A stretch of 18,451 bases of DNA from CAYMNU01 sp964391885 (GTDB lineage: Archaea > Altiarchaeota > Altiarchaeia > JAFGQM01): contig CAYMNU010000028.1 in NCBI GenBank assembly GCA_964391885.1, positions 1 through 18,451 of the forward strand, read 5' to 3'. The position numbers were made by a program, and so were the translations under genes. The notes beneath the pieces were generated by a model, which was not told the DNA's origin, ran no database searches, and worked only from the letters and a program-made list of their open reading frames with translations. This document shows, in pieces, positions 1-7,162 of the stretch (position 1 is the first letter of the stretch; every line of letters starts with the position of its first letter).

Positions 1-288
1 AAATTTGATATGGAGAAATATTTTGATGCGGTGGTTACCGGCGAGGACGTTACTCGCTCGAAGCCTGCTCCAGACATATTCCTCGAGGCAGCAAGGCGAT
101 TGGGTGTGGAGCCAGAAGACTGTATAGTAGTAGAGGACGCCGCCCACGGCATCTCAGGGACAAAGGCCGCAGGGATGTTTGCCCTTGCAGTCAAGACGGG
201 AATGGCTTCTGAAGAGGAGTTGCTAGACGCGGGCGCCGACCTGGTCATACGCGACCTAATGGACTTTGACTACGATATTTTAAACTAA
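1..288 (+). CDS. HAD-superfamily phosphatase, C-terminal part (5' truncated by window edge)
   Basis: The reading frame is open from base 1, so the gene begins outside the window; the first in-window ATG at base 10 is probably internal. What remains is the C-terminal part of a beta-phosphoglucomutase-like HAD hydrolase. HAD motif III appears as SKPAPDIFLEAA with its conserved Lys. Motif IV follows as VVEDAAHGI, whose acidic residues bind Mg2+, and then the usual KAAGM segment. The family dephosphorylates or isomerises small phosphorylated metabolites through an aspartyl-phosphate intermediate. The nucleophile Asp (motif I) and the substrate-selecting cap domain lie upstream and cannot be seen, so the substrate is unknown. 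valS follows after a 27-base gap on the same strand. Family assignment is secure; exact function is not. Confidence 0.88.
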   Translation, partial: KFDMEKYFDAVVTGEDVTRSKPAPDIFLEAARRLGVEPEDCIVVEDAAHGISGTKAAGMFALAVKTGMASEEELLDAGADLVIRDLMDFDYDILN

Positions 289-305
289 TCGCTCAAACTA
301 AGCGA
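289..305 (+). other. Small inverted repeat between the HAD gene and valS
   Basis: TCGCT (289-293) and AGCGA (301-305) can form a 5-bp stem with a 7-base loop. It starts directly after the HAD stop codon and ends 10 bases before the valS ATG. No T-run follows, so it is not an obvious terminator. It may be a processing or leader hairpin, or chance. Confidence 0.25.
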
Positions 306-315
306 CTGAGTTAAA

Positions 316-2685
316 ATGCTGGCCAAGAGATTCGTTCCGGACATGGAGAAGAAGTGGCAGGAACAGTGGAAGCAGGACGGCATTTACAGGTTTGACTTAA
401 GCAGCAGCAAGCCTGTTTATTCCATGGATACCCCGCCTCCGTTCACGTCGGGCAGCCTTCACATGGGCCACGTTTACAACCACACGTGGATTGATATTAT
501 CGCCCGCTATAAGCGAATGACAGGGCATAGTGTTCTGTTGCCACAGGGCTTCGACTGCCACGGCCTTCCGACTGAGCTGGCAGTCGAGAAGAAGATGGGC
601 ATTAAAAAGCAGGATCGGGAAGCATTTATAAGGGCGTGCACCGAGTGGACTGAAAAAGCGGTCGCGCGCATGAAAGAACAATTTAATTCACTTGGTTATA
701 GCACTGACTGGGAGCATTCGTATAGGACTATGGATGATGCTTATAAGAAGAGAGTCCAAAAGAGCCTGCTCATGTTCTACGAAAAGGGTAAGTTATTTAG
801 GGAAAAGCATCCAATACTCTGGTGCTGGAAGTGCGGGACTGCGCTTGCGAAAGCGGAGGTAGGTTACGTCGAAATGCCCGGGAAGCTGTATTACATTGAT
901 CTGGATGTAACTGGAGGGCACAAGATAACCATTGCGACAACGCGCCCCGAGATGATGCCTGCATGCGTCGCAGTCATCGTGCATCCTGAAGACCCCCGTT
1001 ATAAAAGCTTTATCGGAAAGGAGGCTATTATGCCCATATTCAATCAAAGTGTCCCAATAATTGCCGATGAAGACGTAGACATGGATTTTGGGACCGGAGT
1101 AGTTTACCTTTGCACCTTCGGCGACGAGCAGGACATACGCTGGCAAAAGAAATATAAACTGCCAGTCATAGAGGCGATACAGCCCAATGGCAGGATGAGC
1201 GGTTTTGCAGGCAAGTTCAAGGATATGCGCATGGTGGAAGCCAGGAAAGCCGTCACTGAAGAGCTTGCAATTATGGGCAAAATTCGCAAGGTCGAAGATT
1301 ATCAGCACAACGTTTTATGCCACACCGAACGAGGCTCGTGTAATAATCCAATTGAGCTTCTTCCGATGAAGCAATGGTTCATCAGGGTTAAAGATTCGCT
1401 GGATGAAATCAAGAGAGCGGCGAGAGGTATGAACTGGTACCCTGGATACATGCTCGGGCGCCTTGAAGATTGGACCGAGTCCATGGACTGGGACTGGATA
1501 ATCTCCAGGCAAAGAGTCTTTGGAACGCCCATACCTTTCTGGACATGCGAATGCGGCAAGGTTATAGCGGCAAGCGTTGAAGATTTGCCTGTCGACCCTA
1601 GGGAGTCTGTGGAAAAGTGCCCGAAGTGCGGAGGCGACGCAATGGGTGAGAGGGATGTTTGCGACTGCTGGGTCGATTCGTCAGTTAGCCCGCTTGCAGT
1701 CAGCAAGTGGGGCGAAGACGAAGAATTTTTCGGCAAGGTTTACCCGGCATCGTTGCGCCCGCAGGGTTATGAGATTATCAGAACATGGACTTTCTACACG
1801 ATTTTCAGGAACCTTGTGTTAACCGGCAAGCCGTGCTTCATGGACTTGATGATTAACGGCATGGTTGGTGGCCCCGACGGCAAGAAGATGAGCAAATCGC
1901 TGGGGAACGTCATCGAACCGGAGGATGTTTTGAAAAAATATCCGGCAGATGCCATCCGACAGTGGGCTGCGACAGGAAGCCTTGGTGAGGACTTCCCGTT
2001 TTCCTGGGACGAGTGCGAACACTCTGCAAAGTTCCTAACCAAATTATGGAACGTTTCGCGCTTCATTTCCAGCCACTTGGAGGATTACGACGGGCAAAAG
2101 CCGGAGCTTAGAATAACGGACAAGTGGATTCTCTCCAAGCTACAGAAAGTCACTGAATCCGCAAATACCAATTTTGAGAAGTATGTTTTCAACCTTCCAG
2201 TCCAGGAGATTAGAAGTTTTATCTGGCATGATTTGGCTGACTATTATCTGGAAATGGTCAAATACAGGTTGTACAAGCCCGAGGTTTACGGCGAGGAGTC
2301 GAGGAAGGCTGCGCAGTATACGCTTAATCATATACTGGAAGTCATTCTCAAGTTAATAGCCCCGGTGACACCGCACATCTCCGAGGAACTCTATGGCGAG
2401 TTATTTAAGAAAGGTTCAGTTCACCTTGAAGACTACCCCCAAAAGAATGCAAAGCTGCTTGATGAAGAGGCAGAGAAAGCAGGGGAAGCATTGATAGAGA
2501 TAATCGATGCCGTAAGAAAATATAAGAGCGATAATAATCTTAGCCTGGGTGCAGATTTGGAGAAAGTCGTCATCGAGACTCCACAGGCAGAAACTGTCAA
2601 AGGGCTGGAAACAGACATCAAAGGAACAGGCAGAATCGCGAATTTGGAAATAAATGCAGGTAAGGAACTCAAGCTAAGCTTTTAA
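316..2685 (+). CDS. valS: Valine--tRNA ligase (archaeal type)
   Basis: Class I aminoacyl-tRNA synthetase that charges tRNA-Val with valine in the cytoplasm. The 789-residue protein shows the ATP-binding HIGH-type motif HMGH (residues 49-52) inside PPPFTSGSLHMGH, and KMSKS at residues 524-528. The segment QGFDCHGLPTELAVEKK is typical of archaeal ValS. It also resembles IleS, but the TPPPFTSGSLHMGH block, overall layout and short length favour ValS. Cys pairs (CWKCG near residue 172; CECG and CPKCGG near 415-440) look like zinc-binding knuckles in the connective domains. The long C-terminal tRNA-binding coiled coil of bacterial ValS is not evident. There is no good Shine-Dalgarno sequence before the ATG; a TATA-like TATTTTAA lies about 35 bases upstream, inside the end of the HAD gene. 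The 3' end overlaps the convergent prs by 17 bases. Confidence 0.95.
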   Translation: MLAKRFVPDMEKKWQEQWKQDGIYRFDLSSSKPVYSMDTPPPFTSGSLHMGHVYNHTWIDIIARYKRMTGHSVLLPQGFDCHGLPTELAVEKKMGIKKQDREAFIRACTEWTEKAVARMKEQFNSLGYSTDWEHSYRTMDDAYKKRVQKSLLMFYEKGKLFREKHPILWCWKCGTALAKAEVGYVEMPGKLYYIDLDVTGGHKITIATTRPEMMPACVAVIVHPEDPRYKSFIGKEAIMPIFNQSVPIIADEDVDMDFGTGVVYLCTFGDEQDIRWQKKYKLPVIEAIQPNGRMSGFAGKFKDMRMVEARKAVTEELAIMGKIRKVEDYQHNVLCHTERGSCNNPIELLPMKQWFIRVKDSLDEIKRAARGMNWYPGYMLGRLEDWTESMDWDWIISRQRVFGTPIPFWTCECGKVIAASVEDLPVDPRESVEKCPKCGGDAMGERDVCDCWVDSSVSPLAVSKWGEDEEFFGKVYPASLRPQGYEIIRTWTFYTIFRNLVLTGKPCFMDLMINGMVGGPDGKKMSKSLGNVIEPEDVLKKYPADAIRQWAATGSLGEDFPFSWDECEHSAKFLTKLWNVSRFISSHLEDYDGQKPELRITDKWILSKLQKVTESANTNFEKYVFNLPVQEIRSFIWHDLADYYLEMVKYRLYKPEVYGEESRKAAQYTLNHILEVILKLIAPVTPHISEELYGELFKKGSVHLEDYPQKNAKLLDEEAEKAGEALIEIIDAVRKYKSDNNLSLGADLEKVVIETPQAETVKGLETDIKGTGRIANLEINAGKELKLSF

Positions 2686-3526
2686 GGTAATCTGTTATTA
2701 TCGGCGCGAGGGATACCTTGCTCAGTTCCCCTGGCAATGAATCTGTACAGAGAACTTCAAAATCCCCGAATATATCAGTCCCTTTAGCGAATATGCCGTG
2801 TACGCAGCCCATAGCGACGCTACGGGCACCCCGCCCCATTAGATGTTCCGCAGCTTTCTTCATCGTGCCCCCGGTAGAGATTATGTCATCGAGTATAACT
2901 ATGTTTTTTCCCGTGACTTCAAGGTCTTTCGGCTGCATCTCCACGGTCTCGCCATCGATGCGATTTTTGATTAAGTAATCGTATTCAGATCCCACTGCTT
3001 CAGCGGCCGACCTGGCATAATCCTTGGAGCCCTCGTCTGGGGAGACAATCACAAGGTTCTCAGTATCCTCAAAATACTTGCCGAGAAGAGGGAATGCATC
3101 CAGGTTCATTACTGTTATGCCCATGAAATCCCTCTTTCCGCACTTATCAAGGAAATGTGCATTGAAGGTGATTATCCGATCCGCATAGTTATTGACAAGC
3201 TCGAGGACTGTTTTCGCGCTGATCGCTTCGCCCTCCTTGAATGCAGTATCCTGGCGCTGGTAGATCATGTGCGGCATGAATAGCAATATTTTCTTGCTTC
3301 GGTTGTCTTTGAGCGCTGAGAGAGTCAAAAGAAGTTCTACTAGGTCATCGTTGCTCTGCGTGGTGTAAATCAATGCAACTTCCTCACCTTTGACAGGCGT
3401 CAAAAGCCGGATATATATCTCACCGTCCGGAAAAACCTTCTTCTCTATCTTGCCTAATTGAACTCCAACTCCTGCGGCAACTTCTTGGGCAAGCGCTTCG
3501 GATTTTTGGTTTGAAAATACAATCAT
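2669..3526 (-). CDS. prs: Ribose-phosphate pyrophosphokinase (PRPP synthetase)
   Basis: Makes 5-phosphoribosyl-1-pyrophosphate from ribose 5-phosphate and ATP for nucleotide, His and Trp synthesis. At 285 residues it matches the short archaeal class III enzymes rather than the roughly 315-residue bacterial ones. Visible motifs are FPDGE (32-36, N-terminal ATP region), YQRQD followed by GEAISAK (89-105, flexible loop and ATP contacts), FNAHF (121-125, where most family members have a DLH-type metal site), SPDEGSKDYA (162-171), and the PRPP-binding loop ILDDIISTGGTM (211-222). It starts at ATG 3524-3526, which lacks a clear Shine-Dalgarno site. It is transcribed toward valS and overlaps its 3' end by 17 bases. 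The pentose substrate could come from the HPS-RraA fusion encoded further on. Confidence 0.95.
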   Translation of the reverse strand: MIVFSNQKSEALAQEVAAGVGVQLGKIEKKVFPDGEIYIRLLTPVKGEEVALIYTTQSNDDLVELLLTLSALKDNRSKKILLFMPHMIYQRQDTAFKEGEAISAKTVLELVNNYADRIITFNAHFLDKCGKRDFMGITVMNLDAFPLLGKYFEDTENLVIVSPDEGSKDYARSAAEAVGSEYDYLIKNRIDGETVEMQPKDLEVTGKNIVILDDIISTGGTMKKAAEHLMGRGARSVAMGCVHGIFAKGTDIFGDFEVLCTDSLPGELSKVSLAPIITDYLKSLA

Positions 3527-3571
3527 GCTAAATTAACCGGGGGTAAAAGAAAAACCCTTTTCATTTTTTGG

Positions 3572-3611
3572 TTTTTATACTTTTTGAAGCAAAGTAACTA
3601 CTTGTAGGTGG
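3572..3611 (+). promoter_or_regulatory. Promoter and ribosome binding site of the 60-residue protein gene
   Basis: A TATA-like TTTTTATA at 3572-3579 predicts transcription starting near 3600. A Shine-Dalgarno AGGTGG at 3606-3611 stands 5 bases before the ATG at 3617. That spacing argues for the ATG at 3617 rather than the in-frame GTG at 3608, which lies inside the Shine-Dalgarno sequence. Confidence 0.5.
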
Positions 3612-3616
3612 TTACA

Positions 3617-3799
3617 ATGTTCAATAAAATAATGGAAAGGGTGCAAAAAGACGGCTTTTACCAAACGAGGGAAGAATATTTGGAAGAGCTCGAGTGGAGC
3701 CAAGAGCTAGAAAGGCACTTGTACGATGAGTTGTATGAGTGTGTGGAGAGCAGCTCGGCAATGATCGAGGCGGCACTCAGCAAGATAAGCGCAGCCTAA
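3617..3799 (+). CDS. Small acidic helical protein of unknown function
   Basis: Sixty residues if translation starts at the ATG at 3617, which has a well-spaced AGGTGG ribosome binding site. I do not recognise the family. The protein is rich in Glu, Leu and Tyr (for example REEYLEELEWSQELERHLYDELYE), predicted almost entirely helical, with an acidic middle and a small-residue C-terminus. There is no signal peptide, TM segment or metal motif. It has its own promoter, is divergent from prs, and converges on the DUF192 gene with 24 bases between stops. The good promoter and ribosome binding site support a real gene; comparison with relatives is needed to be sure it is conserved. Confidence 0.6.
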   Translation: MFNKIMERVQKDGFYQTREEYLEELEWSQELERHLYDELYECVESSSAMIEAALSKISAA

Positions 3800-3800
3800 T

Positions 3801-3842
3801 CAAAGGATATCTGACAAAGGATATTAGATAAAAGATATTAAG
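3801..3842. repeat. Three imperfect 14-bp tandem repeats
   Basis: The units are CAAAGGATATCTGA (3801-3814), CAAAGGATATTAGA (3815-3828) and TAAAAGATATTAAG (3829-3842). They follow directly after the 3617-3799 gene. The third unit and half of the second encode the last residues and stop codon of the minus-strand DUF192 gene. Confidence 0.7.
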
Positions 3843-4180
3843 TCTTTTTCTTTTGTTTTGCTTTTGCTTATAGTACCCACAGGGCATTCAATCACGTATT
3901 TTGCTGACAGCCTTGGGCGGAATATCCTGAAGGCCCACGGCTTTGCATTCTCCTGCAGGCTTACGACTCTCATTGCCTCGTTGACCCATATAACGTCTAT
4001 CGCCTGCCTCATGAACCACATGTGAATAGATGAAGACTCTATGCCCGGCTTGGGGCTCACCAGGACGAGCGTCTGAGGCTTCTTCGCAAACATCAGTCCG
4101 CGCATCCGCGAGAGGAAGCTCCTGGCTTCCCTTGCGCCCTTCGAGATAATAGTCTTCCGGGTGGTATTGCTTATATTCAC
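3824..4180 (-). CDS. DUF192 family protein
   Basis: 118-residue protein of the DUF192 family, a small beta-rich fold found in bacteria and archaea whose role is not settled. The family signature is clear: RMRGLMF (25-31), SIHMWFMRQAIDVIWVN (51-67), where most members read HTFFM..P(I/L)DVVF, ENAKPW (77-82), and AKYVIECPVGT (93-103). Many relatives carry a signal peptide; here no N-terminal hydrophobic segment is seen, so the protein is probably cytoplasmic. The last 15 residues are Lys/Ser/Thr-rich and do not belong to the domain. The start codon overlaps the stop of the upstream 117-residue gene by 4 bases (ATGA), so the two are very likely co-translated. The C-terminal codons include part of a 14-bp tandem repeat. 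Confidence 0.85.
   Translation of the reverse strand: MNISNTTRKTIISKGAREARSFLSRMRGLMFAKKPQTLVLVSPKPGIESSSIHMWFMRQAIDVIWVNEAMRVVSLQENAKPWAFRIFRPRLSAKYVIECPVGTISKSKTKEKDLISFI
3843..3869 (+). terminator. T-rich tract after the 60-residue protein gene
   Basis: Four T-runs of 4-5 bases each on the plus strand (3845-3849, 3851-3854, 3856-3859, 3862-3865) lie about 45 bases after the stop at 3799. Archaeal RNA polymerase terminates at T-rich tracts without needing a hairpin. The same bases encode the Lys-rich C-terminus of DUF192 on the other strand. Confidence 0.4.
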
Positions 4181-4530
4181 TTTTTCAGCTTGCCGAGCTT
4201 TGAGAGATGGGCATCGATTATCGCGTCCCTCTTTTTGATTTCGGCATCAATGTGGGCTAGAGTGAGTTTAGAACCAGGAGGAAGAGAGGAATAGACTATT
4301 TTCTCATCATGCCCCCATTTAGAAGGAGTTCTCCTCAAAACACCCAAAACAAGAGCCTCGCGCATATTGTAGAGGGCTTCTTTCTCTCCGGATGCCCGGA
4401 GTGCTTCCCTTTGGGTGTCCGGAAGCTTGGAAGCGAACTCGGCGAATCCACTGGTTTTGTTGAATGCTGCGGATAAGCTGCCCATGTCTTCGGGAGAATA
4501 TGTCCTACGTTTCTTTGGGCGTCTTATCAT
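4177..4530 (-). CDS. Basic protein of unknown function, co-translated with DUF192
   Basis: 117 residues; family not recognised. The N-terminus is strongly basic (RRPKKRRTYS) and the C-terminus ends LSKLGKLKK. The middle is mostly helical with a conserved-looking block VLGVLRRTPSKWGHDEKIVYSSLPPGSKLTLAHIDAEIKKRD. There are no TM segments and no cysteines. Charge and size would suit a nucleic-acid or ribosome-associated protein, but that is only inference. Its stop overlaps the DUF192 start in ATGA, making a two-gene unit. It is divergent from dys with 47 bases between start codons. Confidence 0.7.
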   Translation of the reverse strand: MIRRPKKRRTYSPEDMGSLSAAFNKTSGFAEFASKLPDTQREALRASGEKEALYNMREALVLGVLRRTPSKWGHDEKIVYSSLPPGSKLTLAHIDAEIKKRDAIIDAHLSKLGKLKK

Positions 4531-4547
4531 CCTGATCGAGTAAAGGC

Positions 4548-4555
4548 TTATTTAA
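4548..4555 (+). promoter_or_regulatory. TATA box of the dys-decarboxylase operon
   Basis: TTATTTAA is centred about 26 bases before the dys ATG at 4578, so transcription should start at or next to the ATG. No Shine-Dalgarno sequence precedes that ATG, which agrees with a leaderless mRNA. The A/T stretch lies in the divergent gap and could also serve the minus-strand gene at 4530. Confidence 0.55.
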
Positions 4556-4577
4556 CGATTAACACTTAAAATACCCA

Positions 4578-5501
4578 ATGGAATCCTCCCCTTTAAAAGA
4601 CTTCAGATGGCACAAGGGCATCACTGCATCAGAGCTGCTTGAGGGCATGGGCAGCCTGGGCTACCAGGCCAGCGAGCTGAAGAGGGCTGCGGAAATAATA
4701 CTGAGTATGAAAAGGGAAAACGCCAAGATATTCCTCAGCTTTACATCCAATATGACCTCGTCCGGCCTCCGCGGGCTCTTCGCGCAGATGATAGAGAAGG
4801 GCTTCGCCGATGTGCTTGTCACAACAGTGGGTAGCATCGAAGAGGATTTCATAAAGTCAGAAGGTGGCAACTTTCTTTTGGGCAGCTATGATGAGGATGA
4901 CAAGGACCTTTGCAGCAGGGGCATGAACCGTATAGGGAACATACTTGTTCCCTCCGAGAGCTACGAAGCTTTTGAAAAGAATCTAGTGCCGGCACTTGAA
5001 GAGATAATAAAACCGGGCTCGGCTATAACGCCTTCAGAGCTCATACGCGAGCTGGGAAAGCGCTGTGGGGATGAGAACTCTATTCTCGGGCAGGCTTACA
5101 AGAAAGGCGTGCCGATATATTGCCCGGCACTCACCGACGGAAGCTTCGGCTTCCAGCTACAGGAGCTGCGTAACAGGAGGGACTTTCAAATAGATATAGT
5201 GAAGGATATGAAGAACATCGCGCTTGAGGCCTCGCCCCAGGAGAGAATAGGTATTATATCGCTGGGCGGCGGTGTGGCAAAGCATCATGCACTGCTTGCC
5301 AACCTCACAAACGGGGGGGCTGATTATGCAGTTTACATAAGCACCGCTTCCGCATATTCCGGCTCGCTTTCGGGTGCCAGCGCCGAAGAAGCCAGGTCAT
5401 GGGGCAAGGTCAAAGAATCCGGCGATGCTGCAACCGTGCACGGTGAAGCTACTTTACTGCTGCCGCTCCTCATGAGCTATGTATTCGAGAGATCAGGATG
5501 A
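4578..5501 (+). CDS. dys: Deoxyhypusine synthase
   Basis: NAD-dependent enzyme that transfers the aminobutyl group of spermidine (or a related polyamine) to a lysine of translation factor aIF5A, the first step of hypusine formation. At 307 residues it fits archaeal members. Recognisable blocks are LSFTSNMTSSGLRG (53-66, NAD binding), TTVGSIEEDFIK (82-93), CPALTDGSFGF (182-192), SLGGGVAKHH (228-237) with the catalytic lysine at K235, and EEARSWGKV (270-278). All key elements are present, so it should be active. The gene is leaderless. Its stop overlaps the start of the PLP-dependent decarboxylase by 4 bases, suggesting a shared polyamine/hypusine function. Some homologues are homospermidine or agmatine-linked enzymes, but the GGGxxKHH site favours true DHS. 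Confidence 0.93.
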   Translation: MESSPLKDFRWHKGITASELLEGMGSLGYQASELKRAAEIILSMKRENAKIFLSFTSNMTSSGLRGLFAQMIEKGFADVLVTTVGSIEEDFIKSEGGNFLLGSYDEDDKDLCSRGMNRIGNILVPSESYEAFEKNLVPALEEIIKPGSAITPSELIRELGKRCGDENSILGQAYKKGVPIYCPALTDGSFGFQLQELRNRRDFQIDIVKDMKNIALEASPQERIGIISLGGGVAKHHALLANLTNGGADYAVYISTASAYSGSLSGASAEEARSWGKVKESGDAATVHGEATLLLPLLMSYVFERSG

Positions 5502-6577
5502 TAAGAATACCGGAAAATCTCCTTAGCCTCGAAGAGCCCTTCTTCGCCTGCTCAAGGGAATTGCTTAAGGAACAGGCAGGAAAACTCGCAAAGCTAGGTG
5601 CAGAGGTCTTCTACTCTGCAAAGACCAACCCAGAGTTAGAGATATTGAAGGAACTTCAGAAACTTGGTTTGGGTTTTTCTGTGTCGAGCCCTGATGAACT
5701 TCTTGCAGTAAGGGAAGTTGGCACCAGCCCTGAAAAGATATTCTATTATGAGAGGGGCTTGAATCGTATGAGGGCCAAGTGGGCTGAGAGAAAGGGCTGT
5801 GTGAACTTCATGGCAGATTGCGAGACTGCTTTCAGGAATGCTATGGATATAAGCGGCAGGGGTTCTGCTGTGCTGGCCAGATTAAAGGCCTTGCCTGGAG
5901 GGGAGTACTCGCGCGGTTACTCCCCGGGCATGGACCCAAAAACTGTCGGCATGCTCATGGATGAATGCAAGTCGCGGGAGATAAAGACTGGTGTCCTGCA
6001 CCATGCAGGCTCCCAGCTAGAGAAGGCGGCTGTATGGGGACATAAGTTTGAGGAGCTCTCTTGTTTCAAAGATTTAGATGTCATAAACCTAGGAGGGGGA
6101 ATACCTGTGCCCTATGATAAGGGATGCGATGAGGAAGTGCTCAAAGAGATCTCAGAAGGAATAAAAGGTCTTGATGCGGAACGCATAATAATCGAGCCGG
6201 GCAGGTTCATCGTAGGGCCGGCATGCAGCCTTGTCACAAAAGTCGCGCTTGTCGACGGGAATAGAGCGGTGTTGAACGCTTCGGTTTACAATACACACAT
6301 AGATACGATAATAGCAGGCATGCTGCTTCCCTGCAGGTCTCTTGGAGCTGGGGAGATGAAAGAATACACCCTCCTCGGCTCTTCGCTCTGCGATCTGGAC
6401 GTGTTCGCCCCTAAAATAGTGTTACCGGAACTAAGAGAGGGTGATTCTGTAATATTTGACTATGCGGGGGCTTATAATATTTCATCCGGCTTTGGCGCGT
6501 GCGGAAGGGTGCCAGGTACAGAAACCGTGAAAAGGAAGGATATGTCGCAGGAGATAAAGACACATATCGTAGATTAA
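5498..6577 (+). CDS. PLP-dependent (ornithine/lysine-like) amino-acid decarboxylase, alanine-racemase fold
   Basis: 359-residue fold-III PLP enzyme of the ornithine/lysine/arginine/diaminopimelate decarboxylase group. The PLP lysine is K42 in VFYSAKTNPE. Other site elements are HHAGSQ (168-173), the glycine loop NLGGGIP (197-203), the phosphate-binding EPGR (233-236), the active-site CDLD (298-301) and DYAGAY (321-326). The CD..D pattern is closer to ornithine/lysine decarboxylases (CDxxD) than to LysA (CESxD) or carboxynorspermidine decarboxylase (TCLAGD), though one residue shorter than the usual form. The first ATG overlaps the dys stop (ATGA), so the product is probably a diamine feeding spermidine and then hypusine synthesis. 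The substrate (ornithine, lysine or a carboxylated polyamine) cannot be fixed from sequence. It ends in a 4-base overlap with a convergent gene. Confidence 0.85.
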   Translation: MIRIPENLLSLEEPFFACSRELLKEQAGKLAKLGAEVFYSAKTNPELEILKELQKLGLGFSVSSPDELLAVREVGTSPEKIFYYERGLNRMRAKWAERKGCVNFMADCETAFRNAMDISGRGSAVLARLKALPGGEYSRGYSPGMDPKTVGMLMDECKSREIKTGVLHHAGSQLEKAAVWGHKFEELSCFKDLDVINLGGGIPVPYDKGCDEEVLKEISEGIKGLDAERIIIEPGRFIVGPACSLVTKVALVDGNRAVLNASVYNTHIDTIIAGMLLPCRSLGAGEMKEYTLLGSSLCDLDVFAPKIVLPELREGDSVIFDYAGAYNISSGFGACGRVPGTETVKRKDMSQEIKTHIVD

Positions 6578-7155
6578 GGTTTTTTTGCCGGTTTTTTCTT
6601 TTTGGCTACTGGGCTCTTCTTTTTGACTACTGACTCAACCAACTTCTCGATATCCTTATGCTCCTCTGATTTTTCTGGCGGCTTGCTTGCAGGCTTTTTT
6701 GGGGCTTCTGGGACTTCGTCATTTGGAGGGCTTGTTTTAACCTTGGCTTTTAGGTCATTTTCTATCTTTGACTCAAGAAGTCCTGACGGCTTTACATGGC
6801 CTTCGGACATGGCCTTTGCGACCCTTAGGTGATGCTGCGCCTCGTGGTACATGCACCTGTAACCGTATCCGGCGACAAGCGTAAACATTGCAATCGGTAT
6901 GAGCGCCCATACAAAACAGCTAAGAGGCAGAGAACATACCGGGAGCAGGAGATATGAAAGAAGCTGCAGGGCGATTAGGTTGTATGAAATTTCGAGGACC
7001 TTTTTCTTGCGGCCGTGTTTTTGATTGCCCCAATATATGACAATCAGAAAAAGTATGAATGGTAAAAATGCTAGCAAAGCCGATGGGTCGAAAGATGCAG
7101 GCTGCGCAGAGCTGAAGGGTAATGAGTCAGAGGCAAGAAATACCGATGAATTCAT
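6574..7155 (-). CDS. Three-TM membrane protein with Lys/Pro-rich tail, unknown function
   Basis: 193 residues; family not recognised. Three hydrophobic segments are seen, at about 25-43, 56-75 and 79-98, joined by a basic loop (NQKHGRKKKV) that by the positive-inside rule should be cytoplasmic. The tail from residue 100 is hydrophilic, with alternating Pro, Glu and Lys, and ends in Lys-rich KKKSPVAKKKKPAKKP. A short His-containing stretch (MYHEAQHHLRVAKAM) follows the last TM. It starts 7 bases after the stop of the 135-residue gene with an AAGGA ribosome binding site 4-5 bases before the ATG, so the two are probably co-transcribed. The stop shares TTAA with the stop of the convergent decarboxylase. 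Confidence 0.75.
   Translation of the reverse strand: MNSSVFLASDSLPFSSAQPASFDPSALLAFLPFILFLIVIYWGNQKHGRKKKVLEISYNLIALQLLSYLLLPVCSLPLSCFVWALIPIAMFTLVAGYGYRCMYHEAQHHLRVAKAMSEGHVKPSGLLESKIENDLKAKVKTSPPNDEVPEAPKKPASKPPEKSEEHKDIEKLVESVVKKKSPVAKKKKPAKKP
6580..6603 (+). terminator. T-rich terminator of the dys-decarboxylase operon
   Basis: Beginning 3 bases after the decarboxylase stop, the plus strand has T-runs of 7 (6580-6586), 6 (6592-6597) and 5 (6599-6603). This is the kind of T-rich signal that ends transcription in archaea. The same bases, read on the minus strand, encode the Lys-rich C-terminus of the facing membrane-protein gene. Confidence 0.55.
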
Positions 7156-7162
7156 TTTATCC

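Noticed and set aside
793..1308. 171-residue minus-strand open frame inside valS
   Set aside because: It lies wholly within the well-supported valS gene, has an atypical composition (Cys/His/Tyr-rich) and resembles no protein family; it is a shadow of valS codons.
1302..1736. 144-residue minus-strand open frame inside valS
   Set aside because: Ser/Pro/Leu-rich low-quality translation overlapping conserved ValS sequence; no promoter or ribosome binding site.
316..2685. Isoleucyl-tRNA synthetase
   Set aside because: DCHGLPTE resembles IleS, but the TPPPFTSGSLHMGH block, zinc knuckles and short length fit archaeal ValS better.
3801..3842. CRISPR array
   Set aside because: Units are 14 bp, directly adjacent with no spacers, and only three copies; no cas genes.
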